Assembly: GCA_019155185.1 (NCBI GenBank)
Contig: CM032808.1
Coordinates: 8,298,716 to 8,362,715, forward strand
Length of the DNA stretch: 64,000 nucleotides
Reading direction: 5' to 3'
Origin: Beaufortia kweichowensis
Lineage: Eukaryota; Chordata; Actinopteri; Cypriniformes; Gastromyzontidae
Each line of letters begins with the position of its first letter. The stretch's first letter is position 1. This document shows, piece by piece, positions 1-10,420 of the stretch. The position numbers were made by a program, and so were the translations under genes. The notes under the pieces were generated by a model. The model was not told where the DNA came from. It did not search any database and was given only the letters and a program-made list of their open reading frames with translations.

Positions 1-15
1 ATGTTTTGACTGCAG

Positions 16-139
16 TGGTCCAGTCTCCACACAGATGTTGATGAATGCAGAGACCATTCTGGTTGGAATGACGATGGCGGCTTTGATGTTCCCTCTCCAA
101 ACCGTTCTCAGGTTCCTGTATCAAAAAACCAAGAGCAAG
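16..139 (+). CDS. pkd1: pkd1 exon a: membrane segment
   Basis: The acceptor is 'ttttgactgcag' and the donor 'gcaag|gtgtgt'. The exon enters with one base that completes a codon and leaves in phase 0. It encodes a hydrophobic run (ILVGMTMAALMFPLQTVLRF) followed by a basic end, as expected for an early polycystin-1 membrane span and the start of the next cytoplasmic loop. It is the first exon visible; the rest of the gene lies to the left. Confidence 0.82.
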
Positions 140-3100
140 GTGTGTACAGTCATGCTTAAAATATATATCCCAGATAACCCCACAACTTTTTCATTTCAAC
201 ATTTATTAATATAATTTAAAATTTTTAATAATAAGTAACATGAACAATTGTATTGACATTAACTAACATTAACAAAAATCATTAACCTAACTTCACTGAA
301 CGTATTAGGCATACACATGAAAATGCATTATCCTACAATTATAACTACAATTTTCTACATTTTTGATATTTAAATTTTTTTTTACATGAAAATGCATTAT
401 CTGAACTATAATTAATAAAATGGTTAATATTTTGTTTTTTTTTTTACATATTTTTATTTTTGAATTTTAGGTATTTTTATAAATAACATTAACATTTATA
501 AAAAATTGTCAAATATTTATTCTTGAGTCTTATATCTTTCCATCAATATATAGTTTGTCATGATTAGATAGGAATTCAACTATGAAAGATTCAAGTGAAT
601 AGAGAAATAAGTATTAAGTGTTCCTCCTGAGGAACGGTGACAGTTAACTTGTTAAATGCTATAAAAATATGTAACAAATAAATGTTACTGATTTCTATAT
701 ATTTGACCAATTAAAATAACAAAATGTACTGCTTTACTGCTTAAAACAAAGCAGGAATACGCACAAAACTATCCAAAATAGCTTTAGCCTGTCACTGATG
801 CTGAAGGAGAACATGAGATATTAATAACCAGAATTGATGGATTGTATTTCAGGTGACATTGGAGTTGTCTTTGCCTCCATCTCCTGTGTCTCATACTGTA
901 GAGATGGATGTATTCCTGAATGACCCAAATCTCTCCTCCTCCTCTTTTCTGTCACTGCCCACTGGCCCTGACTCTTCCGTATATGATGGACCGTCTCCTT
1001 TCACTGTGAGAGAAAGTCAGAGGAAATCATAAATATGATGTCACTGTCAGAGTTTACTCAACATTAATTATTTAAATAAAAAGTTAAATTAATCCAGTTT
1101 ATTTTTATTAATTAGTAGTGCAATGATTAAACCATCAAGTACAGTATGATTCTTAAATTTAATTAATATGAATAATAGCATTTTTTTGTGTTTCATCATT
1201 TAAGAACTCTTTGCAGAGCAAGAATTTGGATTCAGAGTTTTGGAATGATTCAGATCATGACAATGAACGGTACCAAGATTTCTACTCTGCTTTTATAATT
1301 TTCAACATACTGTTAATGTAGTATTTTCATATTTAACACAAACATACAATGTTATTTTAAAAACACAGATTGGATAACTGGGCATCATGTGACAGCATCT
1401 TTAGCCTGTCTGAACTGCCAGGAGCTACTCACCTCCTGAAGAGAAAAAAAGCCCTTCTACAGCTACATTTGTCTACTCCGACCTCTGACCACGACACTTT
1501 GGAACCAACCAAGTCTCCAGGTTTGAAGAAACAACCTAATGCTCCTGCAAATATTTATAAAGGTCTTTTGTTGTCATACAACACAAATCTCAAAAACAGT
1601 GTATTCAAAATGTGCTCTTCTTTTAGAGGAAGATCATAGGTCTATATCTGCAGATGTGGATCCCACAACCACCTCAGAGCCGGCTGCATCCGACAGTGGC
1701 CGTTTTACACCCAACGACACCACCCTGTCTGACGAGTAAGAGCTTCAGGATGTCTCACATGCTCAGTTTACCTGGATACATGGTCACACATTTCTTTTTT
1801 ATCTTCTCCTCCAGCCAGGACAGCTTGTGTAGTGATTGGTCTGATCTGAGCCTGGATACTCCTGCGTATGAACCTGGATTAAACAAATCCTGCTCCACTC
1901 TCTCAGCGCTCAGCGAGGCCAGTACATTCCTTCCAAGCCTCCCACCCGACTCTATAAGCACAACGTCCAACACACGCATCGGTGAGCACACACTATTGCA
2001 CAGCACAATTGACAAAAATGTTTACTTGTGATCTTTAAAAAAAAATTATCTGAAGGTGTATATTTCCATGTTGGAAATTTCTTATGTAGACAGAATATAG
2101 TTGTGCCGACATACTCATTTCTTTCATTAGAAAACTTGAATAGAAAAATATTTTTGAAATGGATTTGTTGGACCACATAATAAATCAAAAACAGCCAAAT
2201 AGAGTCCAGCATAGATAGAAATTCATTCAGTGCTGTTTAAAAAGCTTTCCAGGTCGAGAGACCTCAAGAAGCTGGATGATAAAATGTCAAGAGTATGATT
2301 TTGTGAATTTTAGACAAAGGATACTTTTAAAGATGACCAAATTTAACATAGTGATCATTTATTTTGGATGCTTTTAGTCACAACATAATTCCCATAGTTA
2401 CAGTTGTGTTATTTTATAATGAGTTTACTGCTCTTCTAAAATGTGGAAAAAATATTGAAAGTATTAGTTGAAACCATAAGCTGTTGGTAATAGCTGTGAC
2501 AGTGTAAGTGAACCTCTTTATGGTCTGTCCAGGTGTTGTTCGCGGTGTGCCTGGCTTAAGTCTTCCTTCTTGGGTTCTGCGTGTGGTTCATTTTCTGGTG
2601 GCTGTTCTCCTGGTTACATGCTTGGCTCTGGTGGGACTGTATGGCAGCAGGTTTTCCAGTTCTGTTGTTCTCATGTGGCTGGCATCAGCCCTGTCTGCCT
2701 TCTTCACTTCCTCCCTGCTGCTGGAACCATTCGCAGTAAGTTTTCAATCCAATTTTTCTCTGTTCTGTGGAAAGATCAGATGAGAGATGGAAAGATTTTT
2801 ATTAAAACATTACAGATGTTTCTTTTGGCAGATTTGCGTTCAGGCACTATATCTGGCTGCTGTGGTGAGAGCAGTGGACCCGGAGGTGGAGGAGCGTTTG
2901 GCTCAAGAGACAGAAGTGAGAAAGACAGATGAAGACATGGGTGATAAGGTGCATCCTCCATCTGGATACGGCCTCCTTCAGGCTAAAGAGGAAGCACGGA
3001 AACTGAGAAAACTGAGAGCCCTAATGAGGGTGAGCGGTTACATCAGTGTTAGATATAGACCAGATGTGAGGGATTTTTGCTGCTGATGCGATTCTGGCAT

Positions 3101-6100
3101 TAGATATATTGATATTTATTGATGAATTATTCATTACTCTATTTAATATCATAAGCTCCATATACAACTTAAATATAACATATAAATCTACCATGAGCTA
3201 CAGTACTGTACAAAGCTATACAAACTAAAAACATCACCATTTAATACTCATGTACAATGTGTTAAAAGCTTCTATTAAATGTTTATTTGATTTTGCAGCT
3301 TTTTTAACAGCTGTAACAGTTCAGACTAAGAATTCATTTTAAATATTTGGAATTCAGTCTGACATAAATGCTTTGTGACGTAAAAGGTAAAAAATATTCT
3401 TATAATCAATTTGTGGTAACGTAAAGTACAGTAATAAAATACAAAAGTACAAAAGGATTCTGACAGTAGCTCAGAATTCATTCAGCCCTCAATTTATTAA
3501 ACATATATAAAAACAACAGGGTTTCTATTCAACTGTTAATTTTTTTTACTTTAATAGTGTGTTTTTATGTTTTATCTTGATACTCAGAATTGCCTTGTCT
3601 ACATGCTGTTCCTGTTAATGGTTCTGATGGTGAACTACCAGGAAAATGTGCAGGAGACCAGCAGCAGACTACTTTACACAGCCATTAAACACACGCTGAT
3701 CTCTTCTACACCAGAGCAGCCCGGTCTCACTGCATTATCAGGGTTTGTCCATTCTGCATCTGTACATTTCCACAATTATTCCTACTGTACATATCTTATT
3801 GATATTACAAAATCATGTCTTTTATATCTGTGTAACGCTTGTAAAGTATTATAGTATAGATCAATTATTATGAGCCATACATGTTTTTTTTTTGTGCTTT
3901 TTTAGATGGATGAATGCAGAGCAGTGGATAGACAAGAAGTTAATATCACATTTGTATGAAAACCCTTCTCTTTCTTTGATCGGCCTGCCACGTCTTCAGA
4001 AACTTTATTCTCAGGACTGTAAGTACTTATTTGATAACAGTCTGAACAACATACACAATATAGCTAAAAGTATGTTGATTGTGAAGTGTGTGCACATACT
4101 TTATTGTGTAATGTATGATAAATAAATTTGGGTACATTGTAAGTTGCTTAGAATTGTCTGTGCATCTTTTCTATTTGTAAAGAAAAGCATTAAAAACTTT
4201 AGAAAAGCTGAAGCTTTTTGTTATTCTCAAAGTCTGCAGTCAAAACCTCAGAGATCTTTTCCAGTCTGGTCGACATCCTTTGATGCTGGCTTCTCACGTT
4301 TCATCACATGCCAGCCCTGGACACCAGAGATCTTCAGAACCCAGCAAGAACACTCCAGCTCTATTAACTCGGTGAGAGATAACAGGAGAGAAACAGAAAG
4401 CCTGTCAATGTGTAAATAAAGAAAAGATCTATTCTATTGATCTGTTACGTGGACACACTTGAATACTTTATATACTGTACGTCTCAAGTTTTCTTCAGAA
4501 TGTTTTTATTCAGTTCTGGTTTGAAATCATTGTAGCTTTTTGACTGTAGATGAAGGCAATTGTTTGTTAGTTGTGGGTTTTAGGTATCAAAATTCTGTAG
4601 TCTGTAATGAAGGTGCTAGAAGTTTCCTCCATAAAGGGATGTTTGATCCTGATTTAATTTGGAAGCCTGATTCTTCATGGTTTATGGGTTTTCATAACAG
4701 CTGTTTTATACAATATAAATACCACAGTTTTACCTCAAGTGTTTTTGGAAACAATTTTAAGAATTCATATTTTGTGACACTTTAATAAAAAAAGTTTAAT
4801 ATTAATATATAGATATGATAAATTTAGCATTTTTTAACTGTAGGTTAGTTAATACCAATATATTTGATTGTTGTTTGTTTATATATTCACTGCATTTTAT
4901 TTTTTAATCAAAAACTATATTAAAAACACGAAATGAACATCTTGGAATATATAAATTTTCATTTGACTTTCAGGACTAATGAATTGAACATCTCTGTACG
5001 TAAAAACAATAACATTGTTTCTTAATACAGTTTCATTTTCTTCCTCCAACTGATTGCAATCTCTGTCAAGGTCAACCAAGGATATGTCATGCACGTTCGA
5101 TCGGACACAAGAAGTATTGCTTGGAAACAACAGTGAATCTGCACGTCGGATCCTGTCAGATTTACAGACAGCAAACTGGATGACAACAGGGTGAGCGTGA
5201 TGTCATACAATTCTACACAAAATATCAATAACATACCACAGCTGTTCTCTACATGCCCAATCCTGTGCTCTGCTGAAGATTTGTAATCACAGGAATAAGT
5301 TCTTACTCTGTCATCAGTTCATAGTGTCAGTTATTGAATCTGTGCTCTTGCTCACCACCATAAAAAAAAATCACACTATCTGAATCCTGGTTTTGGAAAA
5401 ACTGTGGTTTGTTTTCTCTAACAGGACGCAGGCGGCATTGATTGAGTTCACTCAGTATCACAAAGAGACGAGTATTTTGGCACCCGTCTCTATTCTTCTG
5501 GATCAGGAGCAGACAGGCCGAATCTTTGCTTTTATCTCCATCCAGCCTTTTCATGTCTCTCAGTTTTCTGGTCCAGATTTACACATCACATTGACGGTAC
5601 TGGCATTCCTACAAGACCAACATTATACAGAAACTAATCACAGTTCAGAGTGTAATGTGATATAATAATAATGGTATTGTTGCTAATATATTACCATCTT
5701 TATCATTTTGAATTCCTTTGATCCAAAAGCACAGTTTTGATCTTTGTGTTCTTGGCTTTCTCTGATATTAATATTTCAAATTGTGGGTTGGATTTTAAAG
5801 TTGGCTGTGACTTTTATTTTATTTTAGCTCTCAAAACTACTTTTCTGGGTCATAGTTATTGTTTTTTAAGCCGCATGCTACAATATTACGGACCGCTATA
5901 CAGTATACAGTCCTGTACTGTTATGGTCACATGGGTTTCTGACTGCCTTAAAATTGTGGAGTAAATGGGCTCTTTGATGTATGATGTGGTTGTTTTATAG
6001 GCTTTATATATGATTTTAAAAGCTCTGTCGTCTCACTAGGTTCTGCTTCTGCTGTTTGCCTTGTGCTTTCTGAGTGCTGAAATATGGGCCTTAATGAAGA

Positions 6101-8856
6101 AGCCACATCATTACCTGAGGCAAGCCTGGTGCTGGTTTCAGCCTTCATTAGCCCTTCTGACACTAGCGACAGCTGTTCTTCGGTTGTATTTCCTCTCCGT
6201 GGCTGAAGACCGTCTCTCCAGACACCGCTCGCAGCCCGACTCCTTTACAGACTTCCAGAGTGCTGCTTCACTGGCCAGAAAATCCAGTCGGCTCTCAGCA
6301 GTTTTACTAACTCTTTGGTTTTAAAGGTATTGATCCTGAAACAAAAGAATGATTCTGGAAGTAGATTTGCAAATTATGAAAGAAACACTAGTACAACACA
6401 ATAGTGCAATAGAATAGTGTTACAAAATTTTGGTAAAATAAGTCTACTTACTTGGTACGATGCTTATTGTTGACTGTTATGGCAAAATGCTTTTTGTTTC
6501 TAAAGGAGAGGGGGAAAGTTAGTAATAGCAATATAATGGTATATAGATAAATAAAATGGATCAATCATTTCATGTAAACATCACTTTTGGTTAATTTCAA
6601 TGGTGAATGTTCTTTCAAAGAGAGATTTCCAAACTTACCAAACGTACATTTCTTAGTTATCGGTGATATTATGCCTAAAAATTGTGTCTAGAAGTTTAAA
6701 TAGCTTTTACACAAGTGGTTCAAATTTGAATTAATAGTTTAAACTTCATTTAATAGTTAATATTTAGGTGTTTATAACAAAGTAAATAAGGAATAAAATT
6801 TTAAAAAGAATGTTAAAGGGACAGTTCACCCAAAAATGAATTCTTTCACCTTCATGGGTTAAACTATCTTTCAGTTGTAAGTTGAAAGCGTAGTGAAAGT
6901 ATTGAGAGATGTTGTTTTACAGATGGTGGGGGTCCTGAGGTTTGTTAGGAGATGGCTGGTATTGGGACGGGTTATTCGACAGGTATTCCCTCGGATCTGT
7001 ACTGTGGTATTCCTGCTGCTGCTCCTGTTACTTCTCTTCTCTCACACAGGCATTATGGTACACTTCCCAATAAGTTAATAACACATATTTAAAATGTACA
7101 TGTGTGCATGTTTTACAGTATAAAGAAGCCAATGTATCTCTTTCAGCTGTTTTCCAGTTCAGTGGAGGGCTTTAGGACGATGGCTCAGGCGAGTCACTCT
7201 CTGCTATGTTTGTTAAGAGGACATATGAGCGTTCATCGACTTTGTGAGCATCATCCAGTGGTGGGCCCGCTTTACTGCCTGTGTGCCGTGGGCATAGCAT
7301 TCTGGGTACTTGGGCGCCTGTGTGCTGCTGTATTGATTCAAACCTACAGAACGGTACAAGCAGACATTTACAGACCACCTTTGGAGCCGCAGGACTATGA
7401 GATGGTACAGTTTCTCATTAAACGTCTAAAGCTATGGATGGGGCTCAGCAAGACCAAAGAGGTACAAATACCATATCTGACTATTACAGATTATTTTTTC
7501 TAACTTATGATTTTAATTATCCATCATCTTTAAAGGCCATAAGCAAGACTTTTACAGGCTCGTTGACCTTTACATTTATTTATAACAGTGATTCCCAACC
7601 AGGAATCCACAGACCCAAAGGGGTTTTAAAGCAGGTTTAATGGGATACCTGTTAGGAAGGCAGTTTTGCTTACTTAAACTTATTAAATAGGAAGGATATA
7701 ATAAAATATGATGTAATAATAATAAAATATTTTGCTTTAGGGCTGTAGATAAAATAATAATGAATGTAAATCGTTGGAAAACATTAATTTAGCAGATTTG
7801 ATGACTGATCATGAAGTCAGCTCTGCTATATCTAATGAATCTAATTGAATGGTAATCAATTTGATATTTTTGTATAAAGATTTATAATAAATATGTTATA
7901 TATAGATTTATACATTTATATAGATATTGATTTATTATATTTTATATTTAATAAATAACTTTTGTTTTTACAGTTAAGACAGAGTAATATTTAATAATAT
8001 TTTTATAAATATGTATAATAAATATATTTTATATATAGATTTATACATGTATACAAATATTAATATATTATACATTTTATATTGAATAAATATATTTTCT
8101 TTATAGTTCAGGCACAAAGTAAAGTTTGAGGGAATGGTTCCTCCACCCTCCAGATCCTCTCAGGAATCTCAAGCCTCCAATCTCTCCATGAGTCCCACCA
8201 GTCCCACTGGACCCCGCCAGACATCATCTGCCTCTTTGGCCTCTGATTCCTCTGTGATTTCAGAAAGTTTTGACTTTAATCATTACATGGAGCGCCTGGT
8301 TCCTTGTGTTGATAGTCTTCTGGCTGGCTTTGACCGCGTCAACCAGCTGAATGAGGAAGTATATAGCTTTGAGCTTCAGCTTCAGGAGATCCAAAAAAAA
8401 CATTCCCAGCAAAGAAAAATTCCTCAACAGTTGTCCTTCCAGGAATACACTTCAACTCCAAAGCCACCACTACTTGCTCGAAATCCATCTACCTCTCTTT
8501 TGAAATGTAGTCCCAGTCAACCTTCTCTTCAAGGTATCTCCAAAGCCTTTCCCCGTCGACGTGGTACCCACTCAGAGTCTTCCATAGTGGGGCCGGGCTC
8601 TCGCTTCAGTAAAGGAATACTTTCTGTGTTGGATGTAAGAAAAAACTGTGTGAACTCTGGAAACGGGGGCGTTTCAAGACGCAGAGCCTGGAATTCAATG
8701 ACATGTCATTCTGCTGACACGGCACAAAGGTTACCTGGGTCTCAGAAGACTGTGATCTTGCCATTAAGACCTCGAAGTGAAGAGGGAGACAGGGATAAGG
8801 TGCGGGATGGCGTGCCTATTAAGAGACAGGCTTGGCACACTGAAGATACTCGATAA
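16..8856 (+). CDS. pkd1: Polycystin-1 (pkd1 family, probably pkd1a), 3' part, 17 exons; 5' end outside window
   Basis: Polycystin-1 is a large multi-pass receptor that assembles with the TRP channel polycystin-2 in cilia and membranes. Exons seen: 16-139, 853-1005, 1217-1269, 1369-1520, 1627-1735, 1815-1981, 2533-2735, 2832-3029, 3588-3742, 3906-4018, 4208-4371, 5081-5190, 5425-5596, 6040-6326, 6923-7057, 7147-7461 and 8107-8856, about 1,120 residues. Phases agree at every junction except 6326/6923. Family hallmarks, recalled from human PKD1, are GYGLLQAKEEARKLRKL, EPQDYEMVQFLIKRLKLWMGLSK, the FRHKVKFEGM junction and the C-terminal coiled coil. Order is membrane segment, cytoplasmic loop, paired membrane segments, polycystin (TOP) domain, five further membrane segments, tail. 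Introns are short and AT-rich. Family assignment is very secure. The a/b paralogue is inferred only from recalled linkage to thrab in zebrafish. Confidence 0.93.
853..1005 (+). CDS. pkd1: pkd1 exon b: cytoplasmic loop
   Basis: Begins after 'gtatttcag' and ends at 'TTCACT|gtgaga'; 51 codons, phase 0 to 0. It encodes a Ser/Pro-rich hydrophilic stretch typical of the poorly conserved loop after the first spans. It was placed by frame continuity with its neighbours rather than by strong similarity. Confidence 0.75.
1217..1269 (+). CDS. pkd1: pkd1 exon c: cytoplasmic loop
   Basis: A 53-base exon between 'ctctttgcag' and 'GAACG|gtacca', too short to stand out as an open frame. It is phase 0 in and 2 out, and joins the next exon without a stop. 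It encodes acidic residues (DSEFWNDSDHDNE). Confidence 0.7.
1369..1520 (+). CDS. pkd1: pkd1 exon d: cytoplasmic loop
   Basis: Acceptor 'aaaacacag', donor 'CCAG|gtttga'; phase 2 in, 1 out. It encodes DSIFSLSELPGATHLLKRKK followed by a Thr/Ser-rich segment. The DSIFSLSEL motif fits the conserved start of the polycystin-1 intracellular loop. Confidence 0.8.
1627..1735 (+). CDS. pkd1: pkd1 exon e: cytoplasmic loop
   Basis: Acceptor 'tcttttag', donor 'GACGA|gtaaga'; phase 1 in, 2 out. It encodes a Ser/Thr-rich segment ending SDSGRFTPNDTTLSD, like the phosphorylatable loop of other polycystin-1 proteins. Confidence 0.78.
1815..1981 (+). CDS. pkd1: pkd1 exon f: cytoplasmic loop
   Basis: Acceptor 'tcttctcctccag', donor 'ATCG|gtgagc'; phase 2 in, 1 out. 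Acidic and Ser-rich (SLCSDWSDLSLDTP). No membrane segment is present. Confidence 0.78.
2533..2735 (+). CDS. pkd1: pkd1 exon g: paired membrane segments
   Basis: Acceptor 'tctgtccag', donor 'TTCGCA|gtaagt'; phase 1 in, 0 out. It encodes LPSWVLRVVHFLVAVLLVTC and then VVLMWLASALSAFFTSSLLL-EP, matching the two adjacent spans after the cytoplasmic loop of polycystin-1, including the Glu-Pro after the second span. Confidence 0.88.
2832..3029 (+). CDS. pkd1: pkd1 exon h: basic cytoplasmic segment
   Basis: Acceptor 'cttttggcag', donor 'ATGAGG|gtgagc'; 66 codons, phase 0 to 0. After a short hydrophobic start (ALYLAAVV) come acidic residues and the strongly conserved GYGLLQAKEEARKLRKLRAL motif of polycystin-1 proteins. 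Confidence 0.9.
3588..3742 (+). CDS. pkd1: pkd1 exon i: membrane span and start of TOP domain
   Basis: Acceptor 'atactcag', donor 'TCAGG|gtttgt'; phase 0 in, 2 out. It encodes CLVYMLFLLMVLMVNY, a span that precedes the extracellular polycystin domain, followed by hydrophilic sequence (SSRLLYTAIKHTL). Confidence 0.86.
3906..4018 (+). CDS. pkd1: pkd1 exon j: polycystin (TOP) domain
   Basis: Acceptor 'gtgctttttttag', donor 'GGACT|gtaagt'; phase 2 in, 1 out. It encodes a segment with IGLPRLQKLYSQD, matching the conserved 'PRLRQ(V/L)R' element at the start of the extracellular polycystin domain. Confidence 0.84.
4208..4371 (+). CDS. pkd1: pkd1 exon k: polycystin (TOP) domain
   Basis: The 3' end is clear (AACTCG|gtgaga). 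The 5' end is less certain because the acceptor 'actttagaaaag' has a weak pyrimidine tract. I chose 4208 because it keeps phase (1 in, 0 out) and starts with S-E-A-F, which lines up with the human LQEALYP stretch. 4214 is an in-frame alternative. It encodes SFPVWSTSFDAGFSRF. Confidence 0.65.
5081..5190 (+). CDS. pkd1: pkd1 exon l: polycystin (TOP) domain
   Basis: It reads DMSCTFDRTQEVLLGNNSES followed by ARRILSDLQTANW, which aligns with the human SCAVYD...ELGLSLEESRDRL region. Phase 0 in requires the acceptor at 5079-5080 ('caaccaag'). The donor is 'ACAGG|gtgagc'. The upstream acceptor is modest, so the 5' edge may move by whole codons. Confidence 0.74.
5425..5596 (+). CDS. pkd1: pkd1 exon m: polycystin (TOP) domain
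   Basis: Acceptor 'tttctctaacag', donor 'TTGACG|gtactg'; phase 2 in, 0 out. It encodes TQAALIEFTQYH followed by the beta-rich end of the domain (GRIFAFISIQPFHVSQFS), closely resembling human PKD1 RAVFLELTRYS and the RPFALRRLS element. Confidence 0.9.
6040..6326 (+). CDS. pkd1: pkd1 exon n: two to three membrane spans; frame broken at its end
   Basis: Acceptor 'gtctcactag', donor 'TTTTAAAG|gtattg'. It encodes VLLLLFALCFLSAEIWALMK, then LALLTLATAVLRLYFL, then a segment ending SAVLLTL. In the incoming frame the codons continue TGG TTT TAA, a stop at 6322-6324. One base later the frame reads LVLK and joins the next exon exactly as human LLLVKAAQQLRFVRQW would require. The exon length (287) is therefore one base short of a multiple of three. 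This could be a sequencing error or a real lesion. Confidence 0.85.
6814..6862. mobile_element. Fragment of the cyprinid 'gttcacccaaaaatgaa' short DNA transposon
   Basis: Contains 'aaagggacagttcacccaaa' followed by 'aatgaattctttcaccttca', the very common end of a short non-autonomous element in cyprinid genomes. Only one end is present. Confidence 0.65.
6923..7057 (+). CDS. pkd1: pkd1 exon o: membrane block
   Basis: Acceptor 'tgttgttttacag', donor 'ATTATG|gtacac'; 45 codons, phase 0 to 0. It encodes LRFVRRWLVLGRVIRQVFPR and then TVVFLLLLLLLFSHTGIM. The basic LRFVRRW motif and the span after it are diagnostic of polycystin-1. It can only be joined to the previous exon in frame if one base is restored upstream. 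Confidence 0.9.
7147..7461 (+). CDS. pkd1: pkd1 exon p: last membrane spans and start of the tail
   Basis: Acceptor 'gtatctctttcag', donor 'AAAGAG|gtacaa'; 105 codons, phase 0 to 0. It encodes LFSSSVEGFRTMAQASHSLL, a last span LYCLCAVGIAFWVLGRLCAA, and then YRPPLEPQDYEMVQFLIKRL with LWMGLSKTKE, the most conserved cytoplasmic motif of the family. Confidence 0.94.
7866..8106. repeat. Two-copy AT-rich tandem repeat carrying the last pkd1 acceptor
   Basis: About 7866-7973 and about 7998-8106 are diverged copies. Both contain 'ataataaatatgttatatatag'-like sequence, 'agatttatacat', 'ttatattnaataaata', and end in a pyrimidine tract plus AG (tttgtttttacag and tttctttatag). The second copy provides the acceptor of the terminal exon. 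Seen directly by comparing the two stretches. Confidence 0.75.
8107..8856 (+). CDS. pkd1: pkd1 terminal coding exon: cytoplasmic tail with coiled coil
   Basis: Acceptor 'ttttctttatag'; 249 codons plus TAA. It begins FRHKVKFEGM, continues with a Ser/Thr-rich segment, and then DFNHYMERLVPCVDSLLAGF with DRVNQLNEEVYSFELQLQEI, a heptad-like coiled coil. In mammals this coiled coil binds polycystin-2. A basic Ser-rich end follows. The exon is fully open, which argues that the frame break upstream is either recent or an artefact. Confidence 0.93.
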   Translation, partial: FRHKVKFEGMVPPPSRSSQESQASNLSMSPTSPTGPRQTSSASLASDSSVISESFDFNHYMERLVPCVDSLLAGFDRVNQLNEEVYSFELQLQEIQKKHSQQRKIPQQLSFQEYTSTPKPPLLARNPSTSLLKCSPSQPSLQGISKAFPRRRGTHSESSIVGPGSRFSKGILSVLDVRKNCVNSGNGGVSRRRAWNSMTCHSADTAQRLPGSQKTVILPLRPRSEEGDRDKVRDGVPIKRQAWHTEDTR

Positions 8857-9730
8857 ATCATACTGTATAAATGGAGTAACAAGCAAATACCAAATGGCAT
8901 TTTCTAAAGGTTTTTCTAAATGAGAGTGACTTCATGTTTTCCTTAAGGAATAGTTCACACCAAAATATATTTACAGTCATAATTTTAAAAACCTGTGTAT
9001 GACTGTACAAAACAAAAGATCATATTATAAAAGTCAATGGGGTTCAATGTTGTTTGCTTACCAACATTCTTCAAAATATCTTCTTTTGTGTTTCACAGAA
9101 ATAAGAAAGTCATACAGGTTTTGAATAACATGAGGGTGAATTAATAATGAAATTTTTTTCACTTTAAAGAGCACTTTACTTAAGAGTGCATATTACTATA
9201 TGTGTAAAGACATTATTATATATTAAATATCAACATTTATTTTATTATTATTTTTTAATTATTTTTAACACTGAAAGGAAAATGTTAGGCACTTACATGG
9301 ATTACTTATGTAACAGTGTGGTAATGTTTGTGAGCTTTAGATATCTACCTCTTGACTGCTGTGTTTGGACTGCTTACTTGTTTGTAAGTGATTCTTTTTT
9401 GTTTACTTATCTTTATATTTTGATTTAGCATATTCAGTTTTAATGCAACACTTTTATAAGTTTTATTCATGCAAAATGACAAAGCCATCAAAAGTTTGGC
9501 TTAAGCATCAGAATATTTGTCTTGTATTCTTAATTTTAGACTTAATTAAAGTACAGGTTAATTGTTTCCTTAATACTGTATTCAATAAAAAAATTTGGTA
9601 GCTGTCATGATAAATGAAAAAAAAAAGTTTTTTGCCAAATGAAGTAACTCATTGGTTTACCATATCATATCTACCTCCATTGCAAAATGCAAAAAAAAAG
9701 CAGTCCATGTATGCTCAATAAAGAAGATCC
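8857..9730 (+). other. pkd1: pkd1 3' UTR and candidate poly(A) signals
   Basis: After the TAA the sequence is AT-rich and contains a cyprinid short transposon copy. AATAAA hexamers occur at 9584-9589 and 9717-9722 and are the first good candidates for the transcript end. Placement is inference from hexamers only. Confidence 0.5.
8942..9175. mobile_element. Copy of the cyprinid 'gttcacccaaaaatgaa' short DNA transposon
   Basis: Starts 'taaggaatagttcacaccaa' and shows the family's internal landmarks in order: 'gtcaatggggttcaatgttg', 'accaacattcttcaaaatat', 'tcatacaggttttgaataac', 'atgagggtgaatt'. The right end is degraded. It lies in the pkd1 3' UTR. Confidence 0.75.
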
Positions 9731-10269
9731 TTAGCCCAACCACTAGATGGAACTCACGTCAAACAAATATTCCCAAACAGACTATCTGGTCTATTATAGT
9801 AAGGAACAGATGAACTTAAAGATTTAAAGTTTTGCTGCCTGGCGTTACTGCAACCAACCTGCAATATCACTCTAAATCAAATACAGGATTAACAAAAAAT
9901 GATCTCTTCTGAATAGTAAAGGTCTTTACTGCTGGTATGAGAGACTGTCCTACTGTATTATAAATGTAACTGAAAAAACCTTTTAACCAAGACTATATAT
10001 ATATAATGTGGCAGAGCATAGACTGCCTTTAAGCTTTTAAAAAACAGATACTACATAAAAAATCATTAGGTATACAAATTTGTATTAAAATAGTTGTTTT
10101 TGAGAAATAATTAAATGCCTTTTTATAGACTACAAGCTTTATTTTGTGGTAATCTTTGGTTATTTTTATAACAAATACACATCTTTCTAGTTTTATTTTA
10201 TTGGGTAGTAACTGTAAGTTAAATTGTAATATGGTGTCCAATTGAACATCATTGTTAAACCTGCACTTT

Positions 10270-10420
10270 TAAAAATAAAGGTGCTTCATGATGCCATAGA
10301 AGAACCATGTCACAAAAGTGAGTCCTTTTGAGAACATTTGACAGAAAGGTTCTTTGGGGAACCAAAAATGGTTCTTCTATGGCATCGCTGTGAAGAACCT
10401 TCTGAAGCACTTTTTTTTTT
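10270..10420. mobile_element. Palindromic MITE
   Basis: The left arm 'aaaggtgcttcatgatgcca' plus 'tagaagaacca' is mirrored by the right arm 'tggttcttctatggcatcg' plus 'gaagcactttttt'. An inverted repeat of about 18 bp (atgccatagaagaaccat) plus matching ends identifies a short foldback element common in cyprinids. Confidence 0.75.

Noticed and set aside
5041..5190. Apparent frameshift in the pkd1 TOP-domain exon
   Set aside because: The other frame begins QGYVMHV, which resembles human GGYVQEL, but the frame reading SCTFDRTQEVLLG aligns through the whole exon and is phase-consistent.
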